A stretch of 64,000 nucleotides of DNA from an uncultured Bacilli bacterium (GTDB lineage: Bacteria; Bacillota_I; Bacilli_A; RFN20; CAG-826): the NCBI GenBank assembly GCA_944368975.1, contig CALVXI010000003.1:1-64000 (forward strand), written 5' to 3'. Numbering within the stretch: position 1 is the stretch's first letter; every line of letters starts with the position of its first letter. The notes under the pieces were generated by a model. It ran no database searches. It saw only the letters and a list, made by a program, of their open reading frames with translations, and was not told the origin of the DNA. The position numbers and the translations under genes are program-made. Shown here one piece after another: positions 8,257 to 18,279 of the stretch.

Positions 8257-11200
8257 ATGCCTTCTATATTTTATGAATCTAATTATGAAAATGCCTTCAT
8301 TGAATATTTAGTTAATGAAGGCTGGATTTATCTATATGGTAATGATTTACCTAGAGAAAATAAAAGGAGTGTCATTTACCGCGATGATTTGGCTACTTAT
8401 TTAAGTAATGCCTATGAAGAGTTAAAAGAAGATGAGATTAATCAAATTGTTGATAATATCACATTTGTAGGTGATGTTTCAGATTTTGCTACTCTTCATA
8501 AAGTCTACAAATGGCTTGTTAATGGATATATCTTTAAGTCAACAGGTGGAAAATCTAAAAGCATAAAACTGATAGACTTTGATAATTATGAAAATAATAA
8601 ATTTAAAGTTGTTAATCAATTAACTGTTGAATATACAAATAATGGGAACAATGAGAATAGACGCCCTGATGTACTTTTATATGTTAATGGCATCCCTTTG
8701 TGTGTTATTGAACTTAAAAATCCTACTAATGCAAACGCAACTATTTATGATGCGTGGAAGCAAATAAACATTCGTTATTGGAGAGATATTCCTCATTTGC
8801 TTCATTATTGTCCATTAGCGTGCATCTCGGATGGCGTTAAGACTAGACTTGGAACTGTAAGGACTCCATATGAGCATTTCTATGCCTGGAGAAGAGTTAA
8901 TAATGATGATAAAGTGTCTACACTCGCTTTTGACGAACTTAAAACCATGATTAAAGGTGTTTATGAGCCTCAAAGGTTTTTAGAAATCTTTAGAGATTAT
9001 ATCTATTTTCAAGATGAACAGTATGATAAAGAAGAAAAAGAGATTATATGTCGTTATCCTCAGTTTTTTGCAACCAGATTATTAAAGAAAAGTATTATTA
9101 AATCTGTAGAAACAAAAAGTGGCAAAGGTGGTACTTATTTTGGTGCTACCGGCTGTGGTAAAACCTACACAATGGCATTTTTAGCTCGTCAGCTTTCATT
9201 AAGATGTAGCGACGTTCCAGCCATTGGCTCACCTACAATTGTTATGATTGTTGATAGAGATGAGCTTCAAAAGCAAGGGGCAAAACTATTTACTAAGAGC
9301 ACCGAATTTTTAAATATTGGTGCTGTCTCTGTTGTTCCAAATAGAAAAGTGTTAAGAGAAGAACTTGGATCTAGAGAAAGTGGCGGCTTCTATATTTGTA
9401 CTATACAAAAATTCTGCGATAGAGTTGCCGATAAGATAGGTTTAATTAATAGTAGAAGAAACATTATTTGTTTTTCTGATGAAGCTCATAGAACTCAGCT
9501 TGAGCATTCTAAACGTATTAAATTTAGTGAAGATGCTGATTCTAATATGAAAGCCTTACTATCGAAGCCTTACGCCAAGGTATTAAGAGAGGCTTTTCCT
9601 AATGCTACTTTTGTTGGTTTTACAGGTACTCCAATCGATGAAACTTATCAGACTTTTGGTGATGAAATAGATAGATACACAATGGATCAAGCTGTTGCAG
9701 ACGGTATTACTGTTCCTATTAAATATCATCCTAGAATTGCAAAAGTTTTTCTAGATACTTCGAAAGCTAAAGAAATTGAAGAATACTATAAAAAATGTGC
9801 GGATGATGGCGCCACTAAAGAAGATATTGAAGCAAGCAAAAAAGCTATGAGTTCGATGGAGATTATATTAGGTGAGCCTTGTAGACTGGAAAAACTAGCT
9901 AGTGATATTCATGATCACTATATAAATGCAATAGCCCAAGATCCGACAAGAATTCAAAAAGCACTTATTACATGCGCTAATCGTTCTATCGCTTATACTC
10001 TACTAAATAAATTTAAAGAAAAATACCCTGAATGGTTCATTGAAAAGAAAGTTCCAGATGGAGTAGAAGCTAGTAAAGAAGAATTAAATGAACTTACTCC
10101 TCGCCCATTTATTGCAATGGTTTCTAGTGTTGGTAAGGATGATGAGACTGAAATGTATAACTATTTAGGTGGAGCGAATAATAATAAACGTTCTGATGAT
10201 TTAGATGCCTCTTTTAAGCAAGATAAATCTAATTTCTCAATAGCGATTGTTGTAGATATGTGGATTACGGGATTTGATGTACCAACCTTAACTTATTTAT
10301 ATAATGATAAGCCACTTAAGAAGCATATGCTTATTCAAACCATTTCTCGTGTTAATCGTAAATATCCTGGTAAGGAATATGGCTTTATTATCGACTACAT
10401 TGGCATTAGGGACAATATGAGAGAAGCAATGAAAATTTATGGTGGTGATACTTCAATTGCTCCAACCGCTGATGATGTAGAACAGGCTACTGAAATCTTT
10501 AGAGAGCAGCTAGAAATATTAAAGGATTTATTTAAAGAATATGATTTGAGTCCTTTTATAGATGTTAATTGCGAACCAACTAGAAGATATGAATTACTTT
10601 CTAAAACGGCTGAACAAGTTTTTATATCATCACAAAATTTAAATTTTGTAGGTGAAAATCAAGCAAATAGTACGAAAGTATCTTTCAAAACATATTTCTT
10701 AAAAATGGTAACAATAATGAGAAGGGCTTACGATATTTGTCAACCTTCAGGTGTTTTAAGTGAAGAAGAATCTGCTTTAGCTCAATGCTTTATGGCAATT
10801 GCTGGATTCGTTAGAAAGATGAGTGGCACTACTCAAGTTGATATAGAAACTATGAATAAAAATGTATCAAAAATGGTGGAGGAAGCGCTCAAATATAGCA
10901 ATGTTGAAAGTATTCTTGATACTGAAGAGCAGGAAGATATTTTTAGCCCTGAATATTTTGAAAAATTAAATGGTATAAAAATGCCTGCGACTAAGCTTGA
11001 AGTTTTAATCAAATCCCTCAAAAAGAAAATTAAGGAATATGGGAAAATCAATCAAGTTTCCTCGAAGAAATTTCAAGAAATGTTAGAAAAAACAATTCAA
11101 GAATATCATGAAAGGAGAAAGAACTTAACTGAAGAAGAAGCCGGTGTAGCCCAAGAACATGCATCTGAAGAAATTATTAAAAATGCAACTGAACAAGCAA

Positions 11201-11586
11201 TTAAGATTCTTAATGAATTAAAAGAAGATAAAGAAAGCTTTAGAAAAATCGGTCTAACTTTTGAAGAAAAAGCTTTTTATGATATTTTGATTGAATTGAG
11301 AGATCACTATAATTTTGAGTATGGTGAAGATAAAAATGTTGAGGGCGTTGTTATTAATGAAAAGTGCCGTATATTAGCAAAAAAAGTAAAAGAAGTTATT
11401 GATACCAAATCATCATTTGCCGATTGGCTCAATAATAGAAATGTCAGGGAACAACTCAAGTTCGATATTAAGATTTGTTTGGTCAAGAATGGCTATCCTC
11501 CTCAATATAGCCCTGAGGTATTTAGCAAAGTTATGGAACAAGTTGAGAACTATACCTCAAACGTTATTGAAGATAATGATTTATAA
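8257..11586 (+). CDS. hsdR: Type I restriction enzyme, endonuclease/translocase subunit
   Basis: HsdR translocates and cuts DNA lacking the modification set by HsdM/HsdS. It has 1109 residues, full length. The N-terminal nuclease domain shows the PD-ExK set: D138 in RPDVLLYVNG, then E152 and K154 in VIELKN. The helicase motor has Walker A GATGCGKT near residue 296, a DEAH box near 408 and a GFTGTPI motif Ia/III-type segment. The second RecA lobe carries ITGFDVPTL and QTISRVNRKY. The C-terminal ~300 residues are helical and charged, as in EcoR124-like subunits. The ATG follows CGAGG by 6 bases. All catalytic motifs are present, so restriction should be active. Confidence 0.95.
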   Translation: MPSIFYESNYENAFIEYLVNEGWIYLYGNDLPRENKRSVIYRDDLATYLSNAYEELKEDEINQIVDNITFVGDVSDFATLHKVYKWLVNGYIFKSTGGKSKSIKLIDFDNYENNKFKVVNQLTVEYTNNGNNENRRPDVLLYVNGIPLCVIELKNPTNANATIYDAWKQINIRYWRDIPHLLHYCPLACISDGVKTRLGTVRTPYEHFYAWRRVNNDDKVSTLAFDELKTMIKGVYEPQRFLEIFRDYIYFQDEQYDKEEKEIICRYPQFFATRLLKKSIIKSVETKSGKGGTYFGATGCGKTYTMAFLARQLSLRCSDVPAIGSPTIVMIVDRDELQKQGAKLFTKSTEFLNIGAVSVVPNRKVLREELGSRESGGFYICTIQKFCDRVADKIGLINSRRNIICFSDEAHRTQLEHSKRIKFSEDADSNMKALLSKPYAKVLREAFPNATFVGFTGTPIDETYQTFGDEIDRYTMDQAVADGITVPIKYHPRIAKVFLDTSKAKEIEEYYKKCADDGATKEDIEASKKAMSSMEIILGEPCRLEKLASDIHDHYINAIAQDPTRIQKALITCANRSIAYTLLNKFKEKYPEWFIEKKVPDGVEASKEELNELTPRPFIAMVSSVGKDDETEMYNYLGGANNNKRSDDLDASFKQDKSNFSIAIVVDMWITGFDVPTLTYLYNDKPLKKHMLIQTISRVNRKYPGKEYGFIIDYIGIRDNMREAMKIYGGDTSIAPTADDVEQATEIFREQLEILKDLFKEYDLSPFIDVNCEPTRRYELLSKTAEQVFISSQNLNFVGENQANSTKVSFKTYFLKMVTIMRRAYDICQPSGVLSEEESALAQCFMAIAGFVRKMSGTTQVDIETMNKNVSKMVEEALKYSNVESILDTEEQEDIFSPEYFEKLNGIKMPATKLEVLIKSLKKKIKEYGKINQVSSKKFQEMLEKTIQEYHERRKNLTEEEAGVAQEHASEEIIKNATEQAIKILNELKEDKESFRKIGLTFEEKAFYDILIELRDHYNFEYGEDKNVEGVVINEKCRILAKKVKEVIDTKSSFADWLNNRNVREQLKFDIKICLVKNGYPPQYSPEVFSKVMEQVENYTSNVIEDNDL

Positions 11587-11600
11587 ATGAATAAATAATA

Positions 11601-11857
11601 ATAGAAAATAACATTGCGCAACTTATATTCTTACAAAGCCATCATTTTCCGATTATGTAAAAATAGGATATGCAGATAATGTTAATAAAAGATTAAAGGA
11701 AGTCAATAGAAGTGAATACATTCCTTTTTCTTTTAGAGTATTTGCCTACTATGAAGTTCCTAGAAGATTAACTGATATGAAGCTTCATCAAATGATTGAT
11801 ATGTTAAATATTAATCTAAGATCTATTAAGGAGTTTGATGGTAAGACAAGAAAATAA
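11601..11857 (+). pseudogene. Decayed T5orf172/GIY-YIG-type nuclease gene
   Basis: Directly after hsdR a broken reading frame resembles the T5orf172 group of GIY-YIG-like nucleases. One frame gives IIENNIAQ at about 11604-11621. A shift then gives TYILTKPSFSDYVKIGYADN with the second catalytic strand, KRLKEVNRSEYIPFSFRVFA and KLHQMIDML, until a TAA at 11855-11857. After that stop the same frame continues EFYNMSA, the usual end of such proteins. No initiating frame runs through. At least one frameshift and one stop codon are therefore present. These genes are common companions of restriction loci, so this is probably a lost accessory nuclease. Confidence 0.6.
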
Positions 11858-11990
11858 GAATTTTACAATATGTCTGCTGTAGTTGCATATTCATTCTATT
11901 TTAGTGACAATAGCTCAAGTAAAGGGGTTTTTAATATAAAAATTATTAAAAGCAATTTATACAAAAATGTATTGAGTGTCTCGAGAAGAA

Positions 11991-12025
11991 TATAATAGAA
12001 AGCGCATATAGCACTTTCTATTATA
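11991..12025 (+). other. Perfect 12-bp inverted repeat after the hsd island
   Basis: TATAATAGAAAG (11991-12002) pairs with CTTTCTATTATA (12014-12025) around an 11-base loop. There is no T-run after it. A second inverted pair, TTTATACC at about 12028-12035 and GGTATAAA about 19 bases on, follows. It may end the restriction operon or mark the island boundary. Confidence 0.4.
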
Positions 12026-12244
12026 GGATTTATACCGATGGTTTTAAGAAATTGGTATAAAACTAGAATTTTAGCTTTATCTATTCGAAAAAACTTTTAA
12101 TAATTATGGATTTTTATAAATATTTTTTAATTTAATAAATTTATCATAAATGAAAACTAAAACTATAAACTCATTCTATAGATACTATTTCTATATTTTA
12201 TCTTTAACTAGAAACATTAAGTTAAAAACATTATAATACGAGTA

Positions 12245-12739
12245 ATGTTAAGAAGAGTAATTGATGCTTTTAATGATTATATATTTATTTTATTAATCTT
12301 ATCATTAATAATAGTTTTCTTATTTAAAACTAATAAAAATAGAATAAAAGCATTTATTATATTTTATGCATCAATTTTCATATTTATTGATTTCTTTTTA
12401 ATTATTTATAAATATAAATTTTCTATACTAGAGTTTTATTTAATTATTAGAAGTTTAATTTTTAATATGCTAACTGTGTTAGAGAAGTTAGATTCATCAT
12501 TAATAGGATTTTATTATTTAATAGAAAAACTAATAAATTCATTATTTATTTTAGGATTAGCAATTAATATATCTACATTTATAAATAGAATAATAACAAT
12601 CAATTTACTTATAAATTTAATTAATATAAATTTAAAAATTTATTTAAATAAATTTAAAGAACATTTAGTTAGAATTAAAGATAATTTTATTTATATTAAA
12701 AGAAAACATTGTTTTACAATGATGGTCTTAAATTGTTAA
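12245..12739 (+). CDS. Hypothetical small membrane protein
   Basis: A 164-residue reading frame, extremely rich in Ile, Leu, Phe and Asn. About three hydrophobic segments lie near residues 12-28, 35-57 and 92-112, and the end is basic (NKFKEHLVRIKDNFIYIKRK). I recognise no family. There is no ribosome binding site, but TATAAT at 12232-12237 lies exactly 7 bases before the ATG, so the message would start at or next to the start codon. AT-rich noncoding DNA can produce hydrophobic frames by chance, so the gene is uncertain. It is followed by a hairpin-like stretch and the large lipoprotein gene. Confidence 0.4.
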   Translation: MLRRVIDAFNDYIFILLILSLIIVFLFKTNKNRIKAFIIFYASIFIFIDFFLIIYKYKFSILEFYLIIRSLIFNMLTVLEKLDSSLIGFYYLIEKLINSLFILGLAINISTFINRIITINLLINLININLKIYLNKFKEHLVRIKDNFIYIKRKHCFTMMVLNC

Positions 12740-12781
12740 AAACCCTTCAAATCTCAACTATTTTTTGATTTTTGAAAGGAG
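12740..12781 (+). other. Imperfect hairpin carrying the lipoprotein ribosome binding site
   Basis: CCCTTCAAATC (about 12744-12754) can pair, with bulges, with GATTTTTGAAAGG about 15 bases further on. The 3' arm contains GAAAGGAG, the ribosome binding site of the gene at 12788. It may work as a weak terminator or translational control element. Confidence 0.3.
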
Positions 12782-12787
12782 TTTTAT

Positions 12788-15700
12788 ATGAAAAAGAAGA
12801 AAAATATATTATTTATTTTAAGTTTATCATTAGTATCTACATTAACAAGTTGTACATTATTTGATGAAGTATTAGTTGATGAAGATGATCCAATAAATCA
12901 AGTTGATGATAGTAATGTTAAGGAAGCTTACAACAATTTATCTACGAAAGTAGATGATCTATATTATTATGATGAAGTTAATGAAGGATATTGGATTATT
13001 GATAATAATACATTTACTTTTATAGGAGATTTTAATTTAGATAATTTTAGTTTTGATGATACTAATTATTATTTTGATTTAGTTAGTAGTGAATTAGATA
13101 AAGATGCTAGTTTTCTAAATGCTGATAAAGTTATTATTAATAAAACTAATAACACCATTTATAGTAAATTAATTTATGAAAATGATTTAAGTTACGTTAG
13201 TGAGTTAAGTAATTCAAATAATTATGATAAATTATTTTACTACACCGAAAATAATGCTGGAGAATATGTCATTAATTTAAAATTCAAAAGCTATGAATTT
13301 TATAGTGATTATAAAGATAAATTAATGACTAATTATCAAAATCTTTATGGTTATGATTTATATTCTTTATATCGTAATTTAGATTTTAAATCTACTTTTA
13401 ATAATCATGAAGTTAAAGAAATAAGTGATATTTCGACTCAATATAAAACTTATATAAGTGATACTAACTTAAATATTAGTATCACTATAGAGGAAGGAAT
13501 AAGTATTATTAATGAAGGTAGTTTTAAAGATTTTATAATTAATTCGGAATTAATTTTACCTGAATCTTTAACTTATATTGGAGAAAGTGCTTTTGAAAAT
13601 ACGACAATTTATCGATTAATTATAAGTGATAATCCATTAAATTTTATGACTAATTCATTTAAAGATTCTTTAATCTTAAATTTAGGATTTAAAAGTTATT
13701 TAACAAATAACTTTAATACATTTCCTTATAATGATTTAGTGAATTACATTGAACCATATATCACTTTTGGAGTTAATTTAAGAAAATATGATTCAATAAG
13801 TGAAGGATTTAATAAGGAAAATGTTATTAATCCTTTAGCACAAGTTGAATTAAATGATACTGATGTTATTAGCGATGATAATTTAGAAATAATTAATGAG
13901 AATCAAACATTATTTTTAGCTCATAACTTAGTAGATTTAAATAATAGTCTTCTTTATAAAGATACTATCCGTGAATATAATCCATTAAGTATAACTAATG
14001 AAGATATAGAAAATTATAAAAATACTATTACATTAAAGTTAACTAATGATTTAACAATTTATGGAGATGTTTATATTGGAGGAGTAGTTTCTACTAGTAG
14101 TCATCCTAATCAAGGATTTATAAGTGGAGATTATGCTTCGATTGACTTAAATGGTCATAAAATAACAATTGAAAATGGTGGATTACTTGATTCTAATGGT
14201 TTAATTTATGATTCTTTAGGAAACGGTGGAATTGAAGTTAAAGAAGGTGGAACATTAATTACAAATTTTGTTATTAATGATTATTATGGTGGAACAAATA
14301 CTGCTAATAAATATTTTAGTAATGAAACACCATTTATGTTATATAAATTACCTTATTTAAAGACTGATATTACAATTAGATATGGAGCTAATCTTAATGC
14401 TCATTGTGTTTTATATGCTTTAAGTACTTTTAATTCAACTACACAAACTGTTATTGGAAAAGATGGTTTATTTGAAATAAAAGATAATGAATCAAATATT
14501 GTTTTAGAAACTTCAAATGAAGAAAATAATTTTAAACATCATCTTAAAATTTATGGAAATGTTAAAACTAATGTAATGAGTTTAAATTTAGGGTTTATTA
14601 CTGTAAGCACTGAAAGAGTTTATTTCCCTATTCCTAAATATTTTGATATTGATGTTTATAATGGTTCATTTGAAATTACTAATAAGATTAAATTACTTCC
14701 AGGAAGTAATATTAATCTATATAACGAGGCAACATTAATTTTAAGTAATGAATTATTTATCGCTAGTGAACTTCCTAAAAAAGAAGATTTAGTAGGAATA
14801 GCTCAATACCCTGATTATTATGGAGATTTAGAAATTGAAGAAGCTAAAGTTAATTTTTATGATAATTCAACATTATTAATCAATAAGGATGTTAATACAG
14901 GTTTAGGTGGTGAACTTAATTTTACTAATAAAGATATTTATGAAGAAGTTAAATTAAGTATTATTAGTAATACCAAATTTACTAGTCCATTAACTTCCAC
15001 TGAAGGATATGGCTATCATAAAGATGGAGATTCTTATGTATACCACTTAATTAAAAGTTATACTAAAGAAGCTAGTGCAAGTTATTTAATAGATGAAAAT
15101 AAGATTGAAACAACATTTAAAAATGGTTCATTTAGTTATATTTTAAATCATTCAAGTAATGAATTAAGTGCATTAAATACTAATAATGAAGTAATTGCTA
15201 ATTACATTAATAATAGTTGGACCATAAAAGTAAATGATACTGATATAACAATAGATTTAAAAGAAAATCGTTTACTTAATCAAGTTATTGATAATGAAGG
15301 TAATATGTATTCTTATTTAAATGGCTATTTTAGTGAATTAGATTACGATGAAGAAACTAAACTTTATTATGATGGATCAAATTACTTTATCGAAGTTAAT
15401 GATGAAGCTATCCAAGGTAATTTAAATGAACGTAATTTATTTAAAACTAGTGATGATAAATATTATTTTTATATAGATTCTACACTTGGATGGTTAGAAG
15501 TTACACTTTATGAAAATGGTAATATTATCGTTAGAATGGATAATCCTAATAGTCCAACAAGTACCATGCTTAATCATTGTTATTTTTATGATAAAACTAC
15601 TAATAGTTATATTGAAACTGAACATTTATCAAATGGAACTAATGTAACTAATTCAAATTATAATAGACACACATTTAAATATAATAGTAAATACTATTTC

Positions 15701-16825
15701 TTTGATATTAATTCCAATATGATTGAAATAGGTGGTGCATCTAATTACCCTTCAAATGTTAAATATGATATAAGTGGAAAAGATGGTAAAAAATATGTTT
15801 ATATGAACGAATTAGAAGGCTTTATTAGTGAAGAAAACTTTACTTTAGATGAAGATAGTTTAATTTATACTGTCACTATTAATGGCGAAAATAATACATA
15901 TATTCCTATTGCAGTTGGTGAATTAGGTTTAGTTAAAGGAGAAGAAGTTACAAGTTTAAACGGTATGACCTTATTTAAGTTTAGTAAGGAAACTACTGAT
16001 GGAGCCCATGTTTCAAATTTTGCAATTAGAGGAGATATTGATAATCGTTGGTTCATGGCTAGTGTTATAAATAATGAAATAGTTTATTACATTCAACCTA
16101 ATGCTAGTAGTACTTATACTTCTCAAGCTAGAGTTTATTTAACTGGTGATAAATATAATCTTTATACAAAAACCAAATATTCTGATTTTGTTACTGATGG
16201 AGATAACATCAATATTTATAACTTAAATGATAGTGGAGCTTATACTGTATGTAAGAAAAATAGTGAAACTATCACAATTGAAGAACTTGGTATAACAATT
16301 AATACATATAGTGTTATTGAAGAAAATGTAATTATTTATAATAATCAAAAAACTACATTAGTAAGTAAAAATAATGGATTATATACAGGAAGTGATGGAA
16401 ATCAATACGCTTTTGTAAATAAAAGTATTTTGGTTAGTGGTTCATATAGAACTCTTAAAGGATACGTGTTAGTTAAGAAGAGTTCTCAATATGATGGATT
16501 TTATAATTGCACATATGTTAGTGGAGATAATACTTATGAATTAATCGGTGGATTTATTGATACATCAGCTTATGTAGCTAATGGATGCTTCGATATACTT
16601 AATGAAAATAACGGAACTTTAAGTTATGACGCTGATAAAAATTGTTATAAATTAGGTAGTTATTCATATTATGTATATGTAAATGGAAGATTATTTTCAA
16701 TTACTATAGTTGCCACAAATTCTGGTACTAGCACAATCTATAATTCAAGCAGTGATTATTATAACTATACCTTAGTTAGAGATCCTAATACTAAAGAATG
16801 GTCATTAGTTGCTCCTAATGCTTAA
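12788..16825 (+). CDS. Very large surface lipoprotein with a BspA-like repeat
   Basis: A 1345-residue secreted lipoprotein. The signal is MKKKKN plus a hydrophobic core and lipobox LTSC, with the lipid-anchored Cys at residue 22. After an acidic linker there is one BspA-type (LRR_5) leucine-rich unit around residues 235-300 (LPESLTYIGESAFEN). Beta-rich stretches follow (SIDLNGHKITIENGG, VKEGGTLITN) like those in right-handed beta-helix or cell-surface proteins. The last third is rich in Tyr, Asn, Ser and Thr and has many short KYYF/YDGSNYF-like strands suggesting degenerate repeats. No enzyme motif is seen. GAAAGGAG precedes the ATG and a strong terminator follows. A role in adhesion or surface coating is an inference. 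Confidence 0.75.
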   Translation: MKKKKNILFILSLSLVSTLTSCTLFDEVLVDEDDPINQVDDSNVKEAYNNLSTKVDDLYYYDEVNEGYWIIDNNTFTFIGDFNLDNFSFDDTNYYFDLVSSELDKDASFLNADKVIINKTNNTIYSKLIYENDLSYVSELSNSNNYDKLFYYTENNAGEYVINLKFKSYEFYSDYKDKLMTNYQNLYGYDLYSLYRNLDFKSTFNNHEVKEISDISTQYKTYISDTNLNISITIEEGISIINEGSFKDFIINSELILPESLTYIGESAFENTTIYRLIISDNPLNFMTNSFKDSLILNLGFKSYLTNNFNTFPYNDLVNYIEPYITFGVNLRKYDSISEGFNKENVINPLAQVELNDTDVISDDNLEIINENQTLFLAHNLVDLNNSLLYKDTIREYNPLSITNEDIENYKNTITLKLTNDLTIYGDVYIGGVVSTSSHPNQGFISGDYASIDLNGHKITIENGGLLDSNGLIYDSLGNGGIEVKEGGTLITNFVINDYYGGTNTANKYFSNETPFMLYKLPYLKTDITIRYGANLNAHCVLYALSTFNSTTQTVIGKDGLFEIKDNESNIVLETSNEENNFKHHLKIYGNVKTNVMSLNLGFITVSTERVYFPIPKYFDIDVYNGSFEITNKIKLLPGSNINLYNEATLILSNELFIASELPKKEDLVGIAQYPDYYGDLEIEEAKVNFYDNSTLLINKDVNTGLGGELNFTNKDIYEEVKLSIISNTKFTSPLTSTEGYGYHKDGDSYVYHLIKSYTKEASASYLIDENKIETTFKNGSFSYILNHSSNELSALNTNNEVIANYINNSWTIKVNDTDITIDLKENRLLNQVIDNEGNMYSYLNGYFSELDYDEETKLYYDGSNYFIEVNDEAIQGNLNERNLFKTSDDKYYFYIDSTLGWLEVTLYENGNIIVRMDNPNSPTSTMLNHCYFYDKTTNSYIETEHLSNGTNVTNSNYNRHTFKYNSKYYFFDINSNMIEIGGASNYPSNVKYDISGKDGKKYVYMNELEGFISEENFTLDEDSLIYTVTINGENNTYIPIAVGELGLVKGEEVTSLNGMTLFKFSKETTDGAHVSNFAIRGDIDNRWFMASVINNEIVYYIQPNASSTYTSQARVYLTGDKYNLYTKTKYSDFVTDGDNINIYNLNDSGAYTVCKKNSETITIEELGITINTYSVIEENVIIYNNQKTTLVSKNNGLYTGSDGNQYAFVNKSILVSGSYRTLKGYVLVKKSSQYDGFYNCTYVSGDNTYELIGGFIDTSAYVANGCFDILNENNGTLSYDADKNCYKLGSYSYYVYVNGRLFSITIVATNSGTSTIYNSSSDYYNYTLVRDPNTKEWSLVAPNA

Positions 16826-16854
16826 GTTATAATTAATATAATAATTGAGTTTTT

Positions 16855-16887
16855 AAGTATCTCTTCAATTTGAAGAGATACTTTTTT
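16855..16887 (+). terminator. Terminator after the lipoprotein gene
   Basis: A 14-bp perfect stem, AAGTATCTCTTCAA with its complement, is separated by one base at 16855-16883 and followed by TTTT. Confidence 0.85.
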
Positions 16888-16893
16888 ATAACA

Positions 16894-16926
16894 ATAAAAA
16901 AGATGTTTTTATTTCAAAAACATCTT
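16894..16926 (-). terminator. Terminator for the P-type ATPase/KTN operon
   Basis: AAGATGTTTTT (16900-16910) pairs with AAAAACATCTT (16916-16926). Read on the minus strand the hairpin is followed by a T-run, which suits the convergent operon ending at 16958. Confidence 0.75.
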
Positions 16927-16957
16927 AAAACTCAATTATTTTTTAAAAAAATAAAAA

Positions 16958-17617
16958 TTAATTAAAGAATTTTTCTAATTCAGAATAAACCTTTTCACTA
17001 GAAAATAATGTAATTCTATCTCCAGGGAAAATAGTTGTTTCACCGTTAGGAACAATTAAGTTATCACCATGATATATAGCAATTAATAATGTATCTTTAG
17101 GTAAAGTTAAATCTTTTAATTTCTTACCAGCAGCAATAGAAGTATCACTAACTAAAAATTGAATAATAGAGTGATCTCCTTTTGATAATTTCATAAGTGT
17201 CATAAAATTCTTCATTGACATTTCTTCTACAACAATATGACCAATAATATCAGCTTGGTTAATTGCAGCATCAACTCCATTACTTATATTAAATAACCAA
17301 GAATTTTTTGGATTATTAACTTTAGCAACGACTCTAGGTGATTGAAATTCAAATTTAGCAATAGTAGAACAAACTAAATTAACTTCATCTCTACCAGTAA
17401 TACAAGCAACAACATCAGCAGTTTCGACCTTATTAGCAGCTAAAATATTAGGATCAGTAGCATCACCAAAACAAATATGTTCATCACCAAATTCTTTCAC
17501 TAACTTTGAAATAGTTGAACGATTGTTATCGATAATTACAAAATCACATTTATTTTTACGAAGTAAATCAGCCATATATGAACCAATTTGTCCGCCACCT
17601 ATAATTACAACGTACAT
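16958..17617 (-). CDS. TrkA/KTN family cation-transport regulator (second copy)
   Basis: A 219-residue cytoplasmic protein with an N-terminal RCK/TrkA_N Rossmann domain, GGGQIG at residues 7-12 followed by the acidic strand end IIDNN. A TrkA_C domain covers about 140-219 (LVSDTSIAAGKKLKDLTLPK). Such proteins bind NAD(H), ATP or c-di-AMP and gate potassium channels or transporters. It is the last gene of a three-gene minus-strand operon, 13 bases after another KTN protein, downstream of a Na,K-ATPase-like pump. No TrkH/KtrB channel gene lies beside them, so the partner is either elsewhere or the pump itself. A terminator follows. Confidence 0.85.
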   Translation of the reverse strand: MYVVIIGGGQIGSYMADLLRKNKCDFVIIDNNRSTISKLVKEFGDEHICFGDATDPNILAANKVETADVVACITGRDEVNLVCSTIAKFEFQSPRVVAKVNNPKNSWLFNISNGVDAAINQADIIGHIVVEEMSMKNFMTLMKLSKGDHSIIQFLVSDTSIAAGKKLKDLTLPKDTLLIAIYHGDNLIVPNGETTIFPGDRITLFSSEKVYSELEKFFN

Positions 17618-17630
17618 ATTTATTCCTCCG

Positions 17631-18278
17631 TTAGATTCCTAATAAAATTTTAAGTTTTCTTTTAGCCTCTGTTTTAATAATAAAATAGAGAATGTCATTT
17701 GTTTCAATTACATCATCATCTTTTGGTAAAAATGAAGATTCACCACGAACAATTGAGAATAGCTTAAATTTTTCGTCATTAATTTCTTTAACAAGCATTC
17801 CATCAATATTAGGAGTAGCTCTAATACGGACAATTTCACTACTAGCATCATTTCCAAGTAAAGCTAAACTATCCATCATATTGTAAGAAAGAAGTTCGAT
17901 GGCTCTATTAATACTAAAACCTGTAGTAGAAACAGCTTTAATCCCTAATGCTTCATATACTTTAGCCTTACGTGGATTATATAATCTAGCAATAACATAT
18001 TTTACATAATATTTGTCTTTTCCGATTTTAGCAGCAACAGCATTGATTTCATCATTTCCAGTTGCACAAACCATAGCATCGGCGTATTCAATTTCAGCTT
18101 CTTCAAGAACTTTTTGATCATAGCCATTTCCCACAACAAGTGTGCCATTAAAATCAGCACCTAATCGATAAAAACTATCTTCATCTTTATCAATAATAGA
18201 AATGGTGTGCCCCCTTTTATAAAGTTCAAGAGCTAAACCTGCGCCTAATTTTCCACATCCGACAATAAGAATTTTCAT
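17631..18278 (-). CDS. TrkA/KTN family cation-transport regulator (first copy)
   Basis: A 215-residue paralogue of the next gene. TrkA_N has the NAD-binding GCGKLG at residues 7-12 with IIDKDED at the second strand, and TrkA_C starts at about 135 (RIRATPNIDGMLVKEINDEK). The ATG at 18278 follows AAAGGAGG, one of the strongest ribosome binding sites in the window. It lies inside the tail of the P-type ATPase gene region, so the two are coupled. Two adjacent KTN proteins resemble bacteria that make a TrkA/TrkA hetero-octamer. The regulated transporter is inferred from position only. Confidence 0.85.
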   Translation of the reverse strand: MKILIVGCGKLGAGLALELYKRGHTISIIDKDEDSFYRLGADFNGTLVVGNGYDQKVLEEAEIEYADAMVCATGNDEINAVAAKIGKDKYYVKYVIARLYNPRKAKVYEALGIKAVSTTGFSINRAIELLSYNMMDSLALLGNDASSEIVRIRATPNIDGMLVKEINDEKFKLFSIVRGESSFLPKDDDVIETNDILYFIIKTEAKRKLKILLGI

Positions 18279-18279
18279 A

